A DNA stretch of 64,000 nt, from assembly GCF_013201075.1 (NCBI RefSeq), contig NZ_CP053708.1, forward strand, positions 46,001 to 110,000, written 5' to 3'. Within the stretch, counting starts at the first letter, position 1. Every line of letters begins with the position of its first letter. Both the position numbers and the translations under genes were made by a program. The notes below the pieces were generated by a model. That model worked only from the letters and a program-made list of their open reading frames with translations, did no database searches and was not told the DNA's origin. Below are positions 44,029 to 53,231 of this stretch, piece by piece. Origin of the DNA: Lichenicola cladoniae (lineage in GTDB: Bacteria > Pseudomonadota > Alphaproteobacteria > Acetobacterales > Acetobacteraceae).

Positions 44029-45089
44029 GGGTTCGTCTTCCATTGGGACAGGCGGCTCGTGCCTGCCTGTGCAGCGATGTGCAGTGCGAGTGCACTTCCG
44101 ATTGGCTCGTCCCGGATGGCCCGAAGAGGTGCCTGGACGAAAACAGAGGGTGCCGAAGCGGCCTGCGTCATGAATTTGTCCGGTGCGATCGCACCGAGGC
44201 GCGCGGCGATCAGCGCGGGCGTGAACCGGGTCAATCCGTCGGCGATCCCGCTGCCGATCCCGGCCTCGGTCAGGGCGAGATCGGCCTCGTGGGCGGCGGC
44301 GAGCAATCCGCCCAGCCGGCCGTTGCGGTCGAGCCTGGCCGCAACCAGCAGTTCCGCGCCGATCCTCGCGTGCGCCACGGCGATCTCGGCCGCCTCCGCG
44401 TAATCGAGGCCTGCAGGCAGCACCAGTCCGATCCGTGCACCGGACGCGGCGACCAGTCCGACCAGCAGTTCTTCCTGCACCGGATCCAGCAGATCGAGCC
44501 CGGGTGCATCGATCAGCACCGGCGAAAGCGGTTCGCGGCGGCTCAGGGCGCGCTCGATCATGTCCGGCCGGCCTGCCGCGATCAGGGTCAGCCCGAGCAA
44601 CCGGGTGAAGGCAGCGAGCTGCTCGACAGCACCGGCCCGCTGCTCGTCGGCGGTGATGACGAGCGGCCGATGCCCTTCCATAACCAGGCGTGCCGCGAGC
44701 TTGGCGATCGTGAGCGTCTTGCCTGCGCCAGGCGGACCCGCCAGCAGCAGGGGCGGCGCGTCCGCATCGAGCGGCAGCCTGGTGAAACGGAACAGGCGGC
44801 TGCAGCTGGTTTCCAGCGGAGCCTGCCGAAGTGCGGTGAGCAGGAACGGCGGCAGGCCATGCCGGCCGAGCCCGTCGCCTGGGTGCATCCCGATGACGGG
44901 ATCGGGCTGAAGCTCCATCCTCGACGACACCGGAAGGTCCGGCTCGTCCTCCGGTTCGAGAGCCGCGGTGACATGGACGAGACCGTCTTCGCTCCTGGTG
45001 CCGAGGATCAGCGCATCGAGCCCGAGTTCGCTGCGCACCTGTGCCATCGCAGCCGCCAGCGTCGGTGCCCGGAATATCCTAATATGCAC
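44025..45089 (-). CDS. flhF: Flagellar SRP-type GTPase FlhF
   Basis: The 354-residue protein has the FlhF N-terminal segment RIFRAPTLAAAMAQVRSELG and an NG GTPase domain with P-loop GPPGAGKT, ITADEQRAGAVEQL and VLIDAPGLDLLD. The B domain is short. FlhF places the flagellum at the pole. The start is GTG, 8 bases after GGAG. It follows flhA by 42 bases. Confidence 0.9.
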   Translation of the reverse strand: MHIRIFRAPTLAAAMAQVRSELGLDALILGTRSEDGLVHVTAALEPEDEPDLPVSSRMELQPDPVIGMHPGDGLGRHGLPPFLLTALRQAPLETSCSRLFRFTRLPLDADAPPLLLAGPPGAGKTLTIAKLAARLVMEGHRPLVITADEQRAGAVEQLAAFTRLLGLTLIAAGRPDMIERALSRREPLSPVLIDAPGLDLLDPVQEELLVGLVAASGARIGLVLPAGLDYAEAAEIAVAHARIGAELLVAARLDRNGRLGGLLAAAHEADLALTEAGIGSGIADGLTRFTPALIAARLGAIAPDKFMTQAASAPSVFVQAPLRAIRDEPIGSALALHIAAQAGTSRLSQWKTNP

Positions 45090-45131
45090 GGAGATTGCTC
45101 CAGCATGTCGGGATCAGGCGGTGCACGATGC

Positions 45132-47246
45132 TCATATCGTCCCGATCGTCCGGATCCGTGCACGCGGGAAGATCTCGGACTGGGCCAGCACCGGTGTCGC
45201 CGGGCGCAGCCGTTCGACGATCGCGCGGACCGGTGCGCGTATGCCGCTGCTGGTGAGCACGACGGGAGATTCGCCGACCGATGCCGCAGCATCGAGTGCG
45301 GCACGCAGGCGAACGATGAACTCGTTCAGCCTGCTGGGTGGCATGGCCAGCTGCCGATCCTCCGCCGGTCCGACGAGGCTGTTCAGGAACGTCTCTTCCC
45401 ACTCGATCGACAGCGAGATCAGCGGGATGTAGCCGCCACTGCCGATCAGCGCGTCGCTGATCTGCCGCGCGAGCCGCACACGTACATGCGCCACCACCGA
45501 CGGAATCGCCCTCAGCCCGGCGCCACATGCCTCCTGGATGCCCTCGAGGATGGTCGGCAGGTCGCGGATCGAGATCCGTTCCGACAGCAGCGCCTGCAGG
45601 ATGCGCTGCACCGCGCCCATCGAGATCTGCGAGGGGATGAGGTCGGCGACCAGCTTCTGTTGCTCACGCGGCAGATCGTCGAGCAGCTTCTGGGTTTCCG
45701 AATAGGACAACAGCTCGGCCATGGTTTCGCGAACCGTCTCGGTCAGGTGCGTGGTCAGGACGCTGACCGGATCGACCACGGTGCAGCCACGGAACATCGC
45801 TTCCTCGCGGTGTGCGGCATCGATCCACAGTGCGGCCAGCCCGAATGCCGGCTCGGTGGTTTTTTCTCCCGGCAGATCGGGCACGCCGCCGCGCGGGTCC
45901 ATCACCAGAAAGCGCGTCGGCCGTAACTCGCCCTTGCCGGCCTCGATCTCCTTGATCCGGATCGAGTAGCCATCCGAGCCGAGCTGCATGTTGTCCTGGA
46001 TACGCACCGGCGGCAGCACGAACCCCATTTCCGTGGCGATGGTGCGGCGGAGCGCGCGGATCTGCTCGGTCAGCCTGGGCTGGTCGCCACCGGCGAGCGG
46101 CAGCAGGCCGTAGCCGAGCTCGAGCCGGATCATGTCGATCCGCATCGCCTCGGCGATCGGCGGCTCGGACGGCGCGGTGGTCACGATCGCCGCCGCCTCG
46201 TCCTCGGCGTCGGTGCGGATCGGATTGCGATGGCGCATCCAGGCCGCACCGCCGGCCAGCCCGCCAAGCACCAGGAACGGCAGCGCCGGCAGTCCCGGCA
46301 TCAGCGCCAGTACCGCCGCAGCGCCCGCTGCCATGGCCATCGGCTTCGGGTTGCCACCGAGCTGGCGGACCAGGGCGACGTCGGCGGCACCCTCGGTTCC
46401 GCCCTTGGTCACCACGATGCCGGAGGCGGTCGAGACCAGCAGGGCCGGGATCTGCGACACGAGCCCGTCGCCGACGGTCAGCGTGGTGAAGGTGGCTGCC
46501 GCGTCGCTGAAGGCCATCCCGTGCCGCAGCAGCCCGATCGCCAGCCCGCCGATGATGTTGATGACGGTGATCAGCAGCGAGGCGATCGCGTCGCCGCGCA
46601 CGAACTTCGCGGCACCGTCCATGGCGCCGTAGAAGCCGCTTTCCTCCTCGAGTTCGCGACGGCGCACACGCGCCACCTTGTCGGTGATGGCGCCGGCGGA
46701 CAGCTCGGCATCGATTGCCATCTGCTTGCCCGGCATCGCATCAAGGCTGAAGCGGGCTGCGACTTCGGCGATCCGGCCGGAACCCTTGGTGATGACCATG
46801 AAGTTCACGATCAGCAGGATGGTGAACAGGATCAGGCCGATCACCACGTCGCCGCCCATCAGGAACCCGCCGAACGCCGCGACGACATGGCCTGCGGCGA
46901 GCGGTCCCTCGTTGCCGTGGCTGAGGATGAGGCGGGTGGTCGCGACCTCGAGCGACAGACGCAGCAGCGTGGTCAAAAGCAGCAGCGTCGGAAAGCTGGT
47001 GAAATCCAGCGGGCGCTTCAGGAACAGGGCGACCATCAGGACCAGCACCGAGGCGGTCACCGAAAGGGCCAGCCCGAGATCGAGGATGAGGGTCGGCAGC
47101 GGCAGGATCAGCACGGACAGCAGCGCCACCACCGCCAGGGCGAGGCCCACGTCGGTCCCGGGCAGATAGCTCCGCCACCGTCCGGACAGGATGGCGAACC
47201 TGGGAAGCCACAATGCCGGTCTGCCAGCGGTGGTGGCGTCGCTCAT
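45132..47246 (-). CDS. flhA: Flagellar export gate protein FlhA
   Basis: At 704 residues this is a full FlhA: about eight N-terminal membrane helices, the FHIPEP-region MPGKQMAIDAELSAG, a cytoplasmic loop with RRRELEEESGFYGAMDGAAKFV, and a large C-terminal docking domain with VLTTHLTETVRETMAELLS. It forms the nonameric export gate and uses proton motive force. It starts three bases after the flbD stop. Confidence 0.95.
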   Translation of the reverse strand: MSDATTAGRPALWLPRFAILSGRWRSYLPGTDVGLALAVVALLSVLILPLPTLILDLGLALSVTASVLVLMVALFLKRPLDFTSFPTLLLLTTLLRLSLEVATTRLILSHGNEGPLAAGHVVAAFGGFLMGGDVVIGLILFTILLIVNFMVITKGSGRIAEVAARFSLDAMPGKQMAIDAELSAGAITDKVARVRRRELEEESGFYGAMDGAAKFVRGDAIASLLITVINIIGGLAIGLLRHGMAFSDAAATFTTLTVGDGLVSQIPALLVSTASGIVVTKGGTEGAADVALVRQLGGNPKPMAMAAGAAAVLALMPGLPALPFLVLGGLAGGAAWMRHRNPIRTDAEDEAAAIVTTAPSEPPIAEAMRIDMIRLELGYGLLPLAGGDQPRLTEQIRALRRTIATEMGFVLPPVRIQDNMQLGSDGYSIRIKEIEAGKGELRPTRFLVMDPRGGVPDLPGEKTTEPAFGLAALWIDAAHREEAMFRGCTVVDPVSVLTTHLTETVRETMAELLSYSETQKLLDDLPREQQKLVADLIPSQISMGAVQRILQALLSERISIRDLPTILEGIQEACGAGLRAIPSVVAHVRVRLARQISDALIGSGGYIPLISLSIEWEETFLNSLVGPAEDRQLAMPPSRLNEFIVRLRAALDAAASVGESPVVLTSSGIRAPVRAIVERLRPATPVLAQSEIFPRARIRTIGTI

Positions 47247-47249
47247 GCG

Positions 47250-48632
47250 TCAGGCCGCCACGCCGGTATTGACCGGGGCGCCGAGCCCGGCCAGCGGACG
47301 CGGCACCGGAACGCCGTGATCGGCGTAGTCGCGCAGCTTGTTGCGCAACGCGCGGATCGAGATGCCGAGAATGGTCGCCGCGTGCGTCCGGTTGCCGGCG
47401 GTGCTGTAGAGCGTTTCAAGTATCAGCGCCTGTTCGACGTCGTCCATGCGACGGCCGACCAGGCCGGAGATGCCGCGCGAGGCGTCGAGCGTCTCGGCCT
47501 GGTTCGGCAAGGCGGCAGCTTTCGGCTGGCCCGGCAGTGCAGGAAGGCCGAGGTCCGCAGGCTCGATGATCGGCCCCTGGGCCAGCAGAATGGCCCGGTG
47601 CATGATGTTCTCCAGTTCGCGAACATTGCCGCGCCAGGAATATGCCACCAGGCAATGCAGCGATGCCTCGGACAGCAGCGGCGGCTCGATGCCGTTGGCC
47701 TGGGCATAATGGCGCGCGTAGTGGGCGGCCAGCACCGCAATGTCGCCGGGCCGTGCTCGCAGCGGCGGGATCTCGATTCCAACGACATTGAGGCGGAAAT
47801 AGAGGTCCTCGCGGAAGCGTCCTGCGGCAGCCTCCGCGGCCAGTTGCCGATTGCTTGTCGCCAGGATGCGGACGTTGACCCGGACCGGGGTCTGGCCGCC
47901 GAGCCGGTCGATCTCGCGTTCCTGGATCGCCCGCAGCAACTTGGCCTGCAGCCTGATATCCATTTCGCTGATCTCGTCGAGCAGCAAGGTGCCGCCTTCC
48001 GCCGACTCGAACCGGCCGATCCGACGGGCGATGGCACCGCTGAAGGCGCCCTTCTCGTGCCCGAACAGTTCGGATTCCAGCAGATGCTCCGGGATCGCGG
48101 CACAGTTCAACGCGATGAACGGACCTTCGGCGCGACGCGAACGGCGATGGATATGCCGGGCCACGATCTCCTTGCCGGTCCCGGATTCACCGGTGATCAG
48201 AACCGATGCGTCCGACCGGGCAACCTGCTCGGCGGCACGGACGGTTGCGAGCATCACCGGATCCCGCGCGATCAGCACATGGCTTTCGCCGGATGCCGCT
48301 TCCAGCATGGCGGCGATCAGCTCGGGGTCCGGCGGTAGCGGCAGGAAATCCTGTGCCCCGTCCCGTACCGCACGAACCGCCGCATCGGGGTCGTCCTCCG
48401 CGCCGCAGGCGATCACCGGCACACTGATGCGTTCACGGATCAGGCCCTGCACCAGGTCCGCAATCGGAAGCCCGAGTTCGCACAGGACGAGCTTGAAGCG
48501 CGCATCGCGTCGCAGCCGCGCCAGGCCCGCAACGACATCGTCGGCCTGGTCGAGCTGCGCGCCTCTTGCGGCCGCGATTTGCGCCGCCTTGCCAAGCTCA
48601 CCGCCCAGCGACCCGATGATCAGGACGCGCAT
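47250..48632 (-). CDS. flbD: Sigma-54-dependent flagellar activator FlbD
   Basis: The 460-residue regulator has a degenerate receiver domain, an AAA+ domain with Walker A GESGTGKE, the sigma-54 contact loop GAFSGA (usually GAFTGA) and Walker B GGTLLLDEI, and a Fis-type C-terminal helix-turn-helix (THAATILGISIRALRNKL). The receiver has Glu where the phosphorylated Asp would be (VLCELGLP), so it is probably not switched by phosphorylation; in Caulobacter, FliX serves that role. It sits at the conserved place between fliN and flhA and should activate the sigma-54 promoters near 55.1-55.3 kb. Confidence 0.9.
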   Translation of the reverse strand: MRVLIIGSLGGELGKAAQIAAARGAQLDQADDVVAGLARLRRDARFKLVLCELGLPIADLVQGLIRERISVPVIACGAEDDPDAAVRAVRDGAQDFLPLPPDPELIAAMLEAASGESHVLIARDPVMLATVRAAEQVARSDASVLITGESGTGKEIVARHIHRRSRRAEGPFIALNCAAIPEHLLESELFGHEKGAFSGAIARRIGRFESAEGGTLLLDEISEMDIRLQAKLLRAIQEREIDRLGGQTPVRVNVRILATSNRQLAAEAAAGRFREDLYFRLNVVGIEIPPLRARPGDIAVLAAHYARHYAQANGIEPPLLSEASLHCLVAYSWRGNVRELENIMHRAILLAQGPIIEPADLGLPALPGQPKAAALPNQAETLDASRGISGLVGRRMDDVEQALILETLYSTAGNRTHAATILGISIRALRNKLRDYADHGVPVPRPLAGLGAPVNTGVAA

Positions 48633-48672
48633 TTCGTCCAGGCGAGGCCGGTGGTTGCGGGAACCGTCATGA

Positions 48673-48999
48673 TCAGAATCCCCGTTCCGACTTGATGATC
48701 TCGGTCATCGTCACGCCGAGCCGGTTGTCGTCGACCATGACTACCTCGCCGCGGGCGATCAGGCGGTTATTCACATAGATGTCGATCGCCTCGCCAAGCT
48801 TGCGATCCAGTTCGACCACGGCACCGCGGCCCAGCTTGAGCAGCTGGCTCACCTGCATGGTCGACTTTCCCAGGACGGCGCTGACGGTGACCGAGATGTC
48901 GTAGACCGCCTCGAGATCCTGCGCGTTTCGGGGGACGCCATTGTCCTGCAGTGCAGGTGACTCCGCGAGCTCGGTCAGATCGAGTTCATTCGCCATCAT
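48673..48999 (-). CDS. fliN: Flagellar motor switch protein FliN
   Basis: The 108-residue protein has the SpoA-type core VSAVLGKSTMQVSQLLKLGRG (start of it) followed by VVELDRK, IDIYVNNRLIARGEVVMVDDNRLGVTMTEII, the FliN hallmark. It forms the C-ring with FliG and FliM; fliM is not in the window. It overlaps fliH by 14 bases. Confidence 0.93.
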   Translation of the reverse strand: MMANELDLTELAESPALQDNGVPRNAQDLEAVYDISVTVSAVLGKSTMQVSQLLKLGRGAVVELDRKLGEAIDIYVNNRLIARGEVVMVDDNRLGVTMTEIIKSERGF

Positions 49000-49672
49000 G
49001 GTGTTCCTTGAGCGGTATCGATCGGGGAGAGTCCGCCGGGCGCAGGGCCGGCATGATCAGGTCTCGAACTTTGGCGCACAGGGCGTTCGTGTCGCGCACC
49101 ATGATGCCGTCCTGCCAGCGCACGCTGACATCGCCGGGCAGCATGCTGTCCGATCCGATCCAGTCGATGACGGCATGCCCGTCCGCGAGCAGGCCGGTTG
49201 TATCCTCCGCCAAGGATTCGAGCAGCGATGGATGCACGCGAACGGTCAGGCGCGGCTCGCGGCACATCGCCGGAACCAGCAGGCGCAGCAGAGCCTGCAC
49301 CTCGTCGTGCCCCTGCGAGGCGGCAAACGACGGCAGTACGGCCGCCACCATGGCAAGGAGCGTATCCGCCGTCGCAGTGGCGGCCTCCGTGGCAATCCGT
49401 GACAGATCCGTGCGGGCGGTGCCGAGCGCATCGGCCACCCGGACCAGGGCATCCGCCCTGCGTGCCGTCATGCCGAGCTCGGCGGCATGACGCTCGAGTT
49501 CGCGTCCGTCCTGCTCGGCCTTCTCGGTCGCCTGCCGCAGGTCGGTCAGGCTGAAGCTCGGTTCCACGACGACGACGGGCGAGGGCGGTGGTGCCGGCAG
49601 TGCAGTCGCGGCAGGCAGCGGAGCATCGAAATCCTCCGCATACAGCACACCGGACAGGGAACGGTGCCTCAT
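48986..49672 (-). CDS. fliH: Flagellar assembly protein FliH
   Basis: The 228-residue protein lies between fliG and fliN as in Caulobacter (flbE). It has a Pro-rich N-terminus, a helical middle and a C-terminal FliH-like part (LTVRVHPSLLESLAED, VSVRWQDGIMVRDTNALC). FliH holds back the FliI ATPase until docking. The ATG at 49672, just after the fliG stop, is preferred to one 11 codons upstream. Confidence 0.85.
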   Translation of the reverse strand: MRHRSLSGVLYAEDFDAPLPAATALPAPPPSPVVVVEPSFSLTDLRQATEKAEQDGRELERHAAELGMTARRADALVRVADALGTARTDLSRIATEAATATADTLLAMVAAVLPSFAASQGHDEVQALLRLLVPAMCREPRLTVRVHPSLLESLAEDTTGLLADGHAVIDWIGSDSMLPGDVSVRWQDGIMVRDTNALCAKVRDLIMPALRPADSPRSIPLKEHHDGE

Positions 49673-49673
49673 C

Positions 49674-50675
49674 CTAGGTGACCATCTGCTCGTCCTGATG
49701 CTCATTCAGCTCGATCTCCCCTTGGCCGCCAAGCTCCTTTGCGATCAGGACGATCTGCGACTGCGCATCGTCGACATCGCGAAGGCGCACCGGCCCGAGC
49801 TGGGCGATATCGTCGCGCAGCAGCTTGCCCGCGCGTTCCGACAGGCTGCCGAGGAACAGCGTGCGGATTTCGTCCGAGGCGCCTTTCAACGCGATCGTCA
49901 GCTTGTCCTTCTCGACGGCGCGCATGAGCTTCTGCACCGCATCCGGCGTCAGGCGGGCAAGGTCGTCGAAGGTGAACATCAGCGACTTCACCCGTTCCGC
50001 CGCCTCCCTGCTGCGCTCTTCCAGCGCCGACATGAACCGGCCTTCCACCTGGCGATCGAGACTGTTGAAGATCTCGGCGATCATCTCGTGGCTGTCGCGG
50101 CGCGTGCTGCGTGCCAGGTTCGACATGAACTCGGACCGGAGCGTTTTCTCGACGCTGTCGAGGACATCCTTCTGGACGCTTTCCATGCGCAGCATCCGCA
50201 TGATCACTTCCATCGCGAAGCTGTCGGGCAACAGGCTCAGAACCCGCGCGGCATGGCTCGCTTTGACTTTCCCCAGCACCACCGCGACCGTCTGCGGATA
50301 TTCGTTCTTGAGGTAGTTTGCGAGCACGGCTTCATTGACGTTGCCGAGCTTGTCCCACATTGTTCGACCGGCGGGACCGCGGATCTCTTCCATGATCTGC
50401 GATGCGCGTTCGCGGGACAGCGACTTCTGCAACAGGCGCTCGGTGCTGTCGAAGCTTCCTACCAGCATGCCGGCCGAACTGATGCTCTGCGAAAATTCGG
50501 CGCACAGCGATTCGACCGTGTCGGCATTGACGCTGCCGAGCTGGGCCATGGCCAGCGAGATCTCCTTGATCTCCTCCTCGTGCATCATCGCGAACAGCTG
50601 GCTGCACTGCTCCTCGCCGAGAGCCAGCATCAGGATGGCCGCGCGCTGCACGCCGGGAAGCTGGACGGTGCTCAT
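49674..50675 (-). CDS. fliG: Flagellar motor switch protein FliG
   Basis: The 333-residue protein has three FliG domains: an N-terminal FliF-binding part (QLPGVQRAAILMLALGE), a middle domain with LKNEYPQTVAVVLGKV (the EHPQ-like segment) and a C-terminal torque domain (MFTFDDLARL, LGPVRLRDVDDAQ). The start at 50675 has AAAGGAG 8 bases upstream and shares a base with the fliF stop (TGATG). Confidence 0.95.
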   Translation of the reverse strand: MSTVQLPGVQRAAILMLALGEEQCSQLFAMMHEEEIKEISLAMAQLGSVNADTVESLCAEFSQSISSAGMLVGSFDSTERLLQKSLSRERASQIMEEIRGPAGRTMWDKLGNVNEAVLANYLKNEYPQTVAVVLGKVKASHAARVLSLLPDSFAMEVIMRMLRMESVQKDVLDSVEKTLRSEFMSNLARSTRRDSHEMIAEIFNSLDRQVEGRFMSALEERSREAAERVKSLMFTFDDLARLTPDAVQKLMRAVEKDKLTIALKGASDEIRTLFLGSLSERAGKLLRDDIAQLGPVRLRDVDDAQSQIVLIAKELGGQGEIELNEHQDEQMVT

Positions 50676-52318
50676 CAGGTCGGCTCCTTTGCCAGCCATC
50701 CACGAACGATGGTGAGGCTTTCCTCCGGGTGCCGCCCGGCCAGGTCGACGATCTGCCTGATCGAGGCTGCGCGCAGGCGTCCGTCGATGTTGGCCAGGGT
50801 GATCAGGCTTTGATCGGCGAGCATTGCCTGGTCATCGCCCGTCGCGTGGGCCGGCCCGCTCAGCGCCGGACGCAGCATGGGGCCGGCCTCCAGCGCGGTG
50901 CCGCCGATGGTCGGGCCGGCGATCAGCGCAGGCACCGTGGTCAGGCGCAGAACCATCGGCCTGACCACCAGGATCAGGGCGAGAAGCATGAAGGTGCCCA
51001 GCAGCAGGTTCTGCCCGATATGCACGATGTCCTCACGGTCCAGATGCAGCCCGAGCAGGCCAGCCGGGGCTGGTGCCTCGGGGAGATCGCGAACCGTGAA
51101 CGGCATGGAGACGACGGTGACGATGTCGCCGCGCTTCGCATCGTAGCCAATCGCGCTTTTCACCAATGTGGAGATCCGGTCGAGCTCGTCCTTGCTCCGG
51201 ATCTGCCAGGCGGGCTTGCCGTCAGCACCTTTCGAGACGGTGCCGTCTACCATGACGGCGAGGCTGATACGGGTCAGGCGCGGTTGATCCCGGACCAGGG
51301 TACGGACGGTCTTGCCGATCTCGTAGTTGTTGGTTTCCTCCTGCCGGTCGCCCTGGCTGCCGGATGGTGTCTGGCCGGCATTCGCGTTCGGCAGGTTGTT
51401 CTGGACCGAAGTATTTGTGGCGCCGTCGCTGTTGCGGTTCTTGTCCGACACCGTCTGCTGGCTGCGCAGCACCTGCTGGCTGGGGTCAAAGGTTTCCTGC
51501 GTCTCGCGCACCTGATCGCTGGTCATCGTCACCGCGGCCTCGGCGCGCACGTGCTCGGCGCCGAGGGATGGTTCGAGCATCTCCTCGACGGCCCGGGCAA
51601 GTCGCAGTTCGGTGGACTGGCGCAGTTCGTCCACGCTTTGCGCAGCACTGCTGCCGGCGATCGGGTTGCCGGCGCGGGCCAGGACGCTGCCGCGATTATC
51701 GATGATGGCGATGTTCTGCGGCTTGAGGCCGGGGACGGCGGCGGAGACGAGATTGAGGACGGCCTGCACGCCTTCCGGATCCATGCGGGCGGCTCCGGAC
51801 ATCGACAGCAGCACGCTCGCCTGCGCCGGCATCTGCTCGGACGCGAACGGCTCGCGATGTGGCAGCACGAGATGCACGCGGGCCCCGCGAACGCCGGTGA
51901 TGAGGCGGATCGAGCGGGCCAGCTCGCCTTCCAGGGCGCGGGTCTGGTTGATCGTCTGCTCGAACTGGGTTGCGGTCAGGTTGTCGCCGCGATCGAAGAT
52001 CTCGTAACCGACCGAGCCCCCCGATGGCAGGCCACCCTTGGCGAGCAGCAGCCGGGCAGCAGCGACCTGATCCGACGGTACCAGGATGCGATCATCCTGC
52101 GAGCCGAGTTCGTGCGGGATGTGCGCCTTCTCCAGCTGCTCCGCCATCTGGCCGGCCTCATGCAGATCGAGATCGCCATACAGCAACGCCATCTGCGGCC
52201 GAGCGCCGCCCTGCGACACCAGCACGGCCAGCATCGTCAGGATGCCGATCGCAACGGCCGCCATGGCGGCGAGCTTGGCTGGACCGAGGGCCTTTAGCCC
52301 CTCGAGAAGCGGGTTCAT
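50675..52318 (-). CDS. fliF: Flagellar MS-ring protein FliF
   Basis: The 547-residue protein has an N-terminal membrane helix (MAAVAIGILTMLAVLV), the ring-building domains with AKGGLPSGGSVGYEIFDRGDNLTATQF (a conserved FliF stretch, only partly quoted by family texts), a variable Asn-rich loop and a second membrane helix near residues 430-450, then a FliG-binding tail. It opens the leftward fliF-fliG-fliH-fliN-flbD-flhA-flhF-flhG run. A CtrA-type box and a long inverted repeat lie upstream. Confidence 0.95.
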   Translation of the reverse strand: MNPLLEGLKALGPAKLAAMAAVAIGILTMLAVLVSQGGARPQMALLYGDLDLHEAGQMAEQLEKAHIPHELGSQDDRILVPSDQVAAARLLLAKGGLPSGGSVGYEIFDRGDNLTATQFEQTINQTRALEGELARSIRLITGVRGARVHLVLPHREPFASEQMPAQASVLLSMSGAARMDPEGVQAVLNLVSAAVPGLKPQNIAIIDNRGSVLARAGNPIAGSSAAQSVDELRQSTELRLARAVEEMLEPSLGAEHVRAEAAVTMTSDQVRETQETFDPSQQVLRSQQTVSDKNRNSDGATNTSVQNNLPNANAGQTPSGSQGDRQEETNNYEIGKTVRTLVRDQPRLTRISLAVMVDGTVSKGADGKPAWQIRSKDELDRISTLVKSAIGYDAKRGDIVTVVSMPFTVRDLPEAPAPAGLLGLHLDREDIVHIGQNLLLGTFMLLALILVVRPMVLRLTTVPALIAGPTIGGTALEAGPMLRPALSGPAHATGDDQAMLADQSLITLANIDGRLRAASIRQIVDLAGRHPEESLTIVRGWLAKEPT

Positions 52319-52361
52319 GCGGAAGAGACTTTGGTGAGGATGCAGGACCTAGTCATGGTCT

Positions 52362-52396
52362 CTTTCCAGAAATCGGCCTGTTGCCGACCTGGAAAG
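52362..52396 (-). promoter_or_regulatory. Inverted repeat in the fliF leader region
   Basis: CTTTCCAG and its exact complement CTGGAAAG enclose a second complementary pair (TCGGC/GCCGA) with a CTGTT loop, giving a long hairpin about 45 bases before fliF. It may be an operator or a leader structure. No T-tract follows. Confidence 0.5.
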
Positions 52397-52411
52397 AATG
52401 ACAGCCCATCC

Positions 52412-52426
52412 TTACCGGGGCCTTAA
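52412..52426. promoter_or_regulatory. CtrA-type binding site upstream of fliF
   Basis: On the + strand the sequence TTAC-N7-TTAAC matches the CtrA consensus TTAA-N7-TTAAC in eight of nine positions with exact spacing. It lies about 95 bases upstream of fliF, the operon that CtrA controls in Caulobacter. The binding protein could be CtrA itself or the paralog at 40228. Confidence 0.55.
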
Positions 52427-52463
52427 CCGCCCGGCAGTTTTTGCCTGGCGGTGGGACTCGGGA

Positions 52464-53213
52464 TCAGGATGTCGCTTGCGTGCCTGAGCTCGCGGTCGCG
52501 GTGCCGAGCAGCGACATCACCTTGCTCATATCCACCGTCGTTCCACCCATCTGGACATTGACGCCGTTGGACGCGTTCTTGGTCACGCCGGTGATGGTGC
52601 CGATGACGTTGAATGGAACCGCGCTGCCGTCTGCAGCCACCACCGCAACATCGTAGGTGCCGTTCGCAAGCGCGGTGCCGGAATCGTCCTTACCGTCCCA
52701 CTTCCAGTCGGTGGTCTGGGCGGTGACATCCAGGCTTTGGGTCCTGACGACGGCGCCTGCGGAGTTGGTGATGGCGATCGCCGTGGAGCCGGCGGCGATC
52801 GGGTTCAGCTGGAGTTCCCCGGTGCCGTTCTGCAGCGGTATCTGGGTCGATGCCACGACCGCCTGGCGGCCGACCAGCGACGTGCTCTGGCTGACGGCAG
52901 TATCCTGGTTCAGCGACAGCAGCTGGGTCAGGTTGGTGTTGGTCTTGATCTGTTGCTCGACCCCCGCGAACTGGGCGAGCTCGCTGGTGAAGCTGTCGGT
53001 CTGCATCGGGCTGGTCGGGTCCTGGTGCGACAATTGTGCCGTTAGCAGGCTCAGGAACTGGTTGTAGTTGCTGGTCAGCGACGAGAGCGCGTCGCCATTA
53101 TCGTCGGTCGCCGAGCTTGCGGTCGCTGCGGCGGTGTTAGCTGCGTTCGCCTTCTTGGCCGCCAGCTCGGCGGCTTGGATAAGGTCGGTTGCAGATGTAA
53201 TGGTCGTGCTCAT
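52464..53213 (-). CDS. flgD: Flagellar hook capping protein FlgD
   Basis: The 249-residue protein has the FlgD core FLSLLTAQLSHQDPTSPMQT followed by ELAQFAGVEQ, then a FlgD Ig/tudor region (DWKWDGKDDSGTALANGTY). FlgD caps the growing hook. An AAGGAG site precedes the ATG. It lies 18 bases after fliK in the same operon. Confidence 0.93.
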   Translation of the reverse strand: MSTTITSATDLIQAAELAAKKANAANTAAATASSATDDNGDALSSLTSNYNQFLSLLTAQLSHQDPTSPMQTDSFTSELAQFAGVEQQIKTNTNLTQLLSLNQDTAVSQSTSLVGRQAVVASTQIPLQNGTGELQLNPIAAGSTAIAITNSAGAVVRTQSLDVTAQTTDWKWDGKDDSGTALANGTYDVAVVAADGSAVPFNVIGTITGVTKNASNGVNVQMGGTTVDMSKVMSLLGTATASSGTQATS

Positions 53214-53231
53214 GGCGTGCTCCTTCGCTGG

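Noticed and set aside
46230..48338. A 702-codon open frame on the + strand opposite flhA and flbD
   Set aside because: It is an antisense shadow caused by high GC at third codon positions; its composition is rich in Arg, Gly, Asp and Gln without domain pattern, and it spans two well-supported genes.
52428..52456. Stem-loop between flgD and fliF considered as an intrinsic terminator
   Set aside because: CCGCC-GGCA and their complements can pair, but in the flgD direction the stem is followed by GG-rich sequence rather than a T-tract, so I did not call it.
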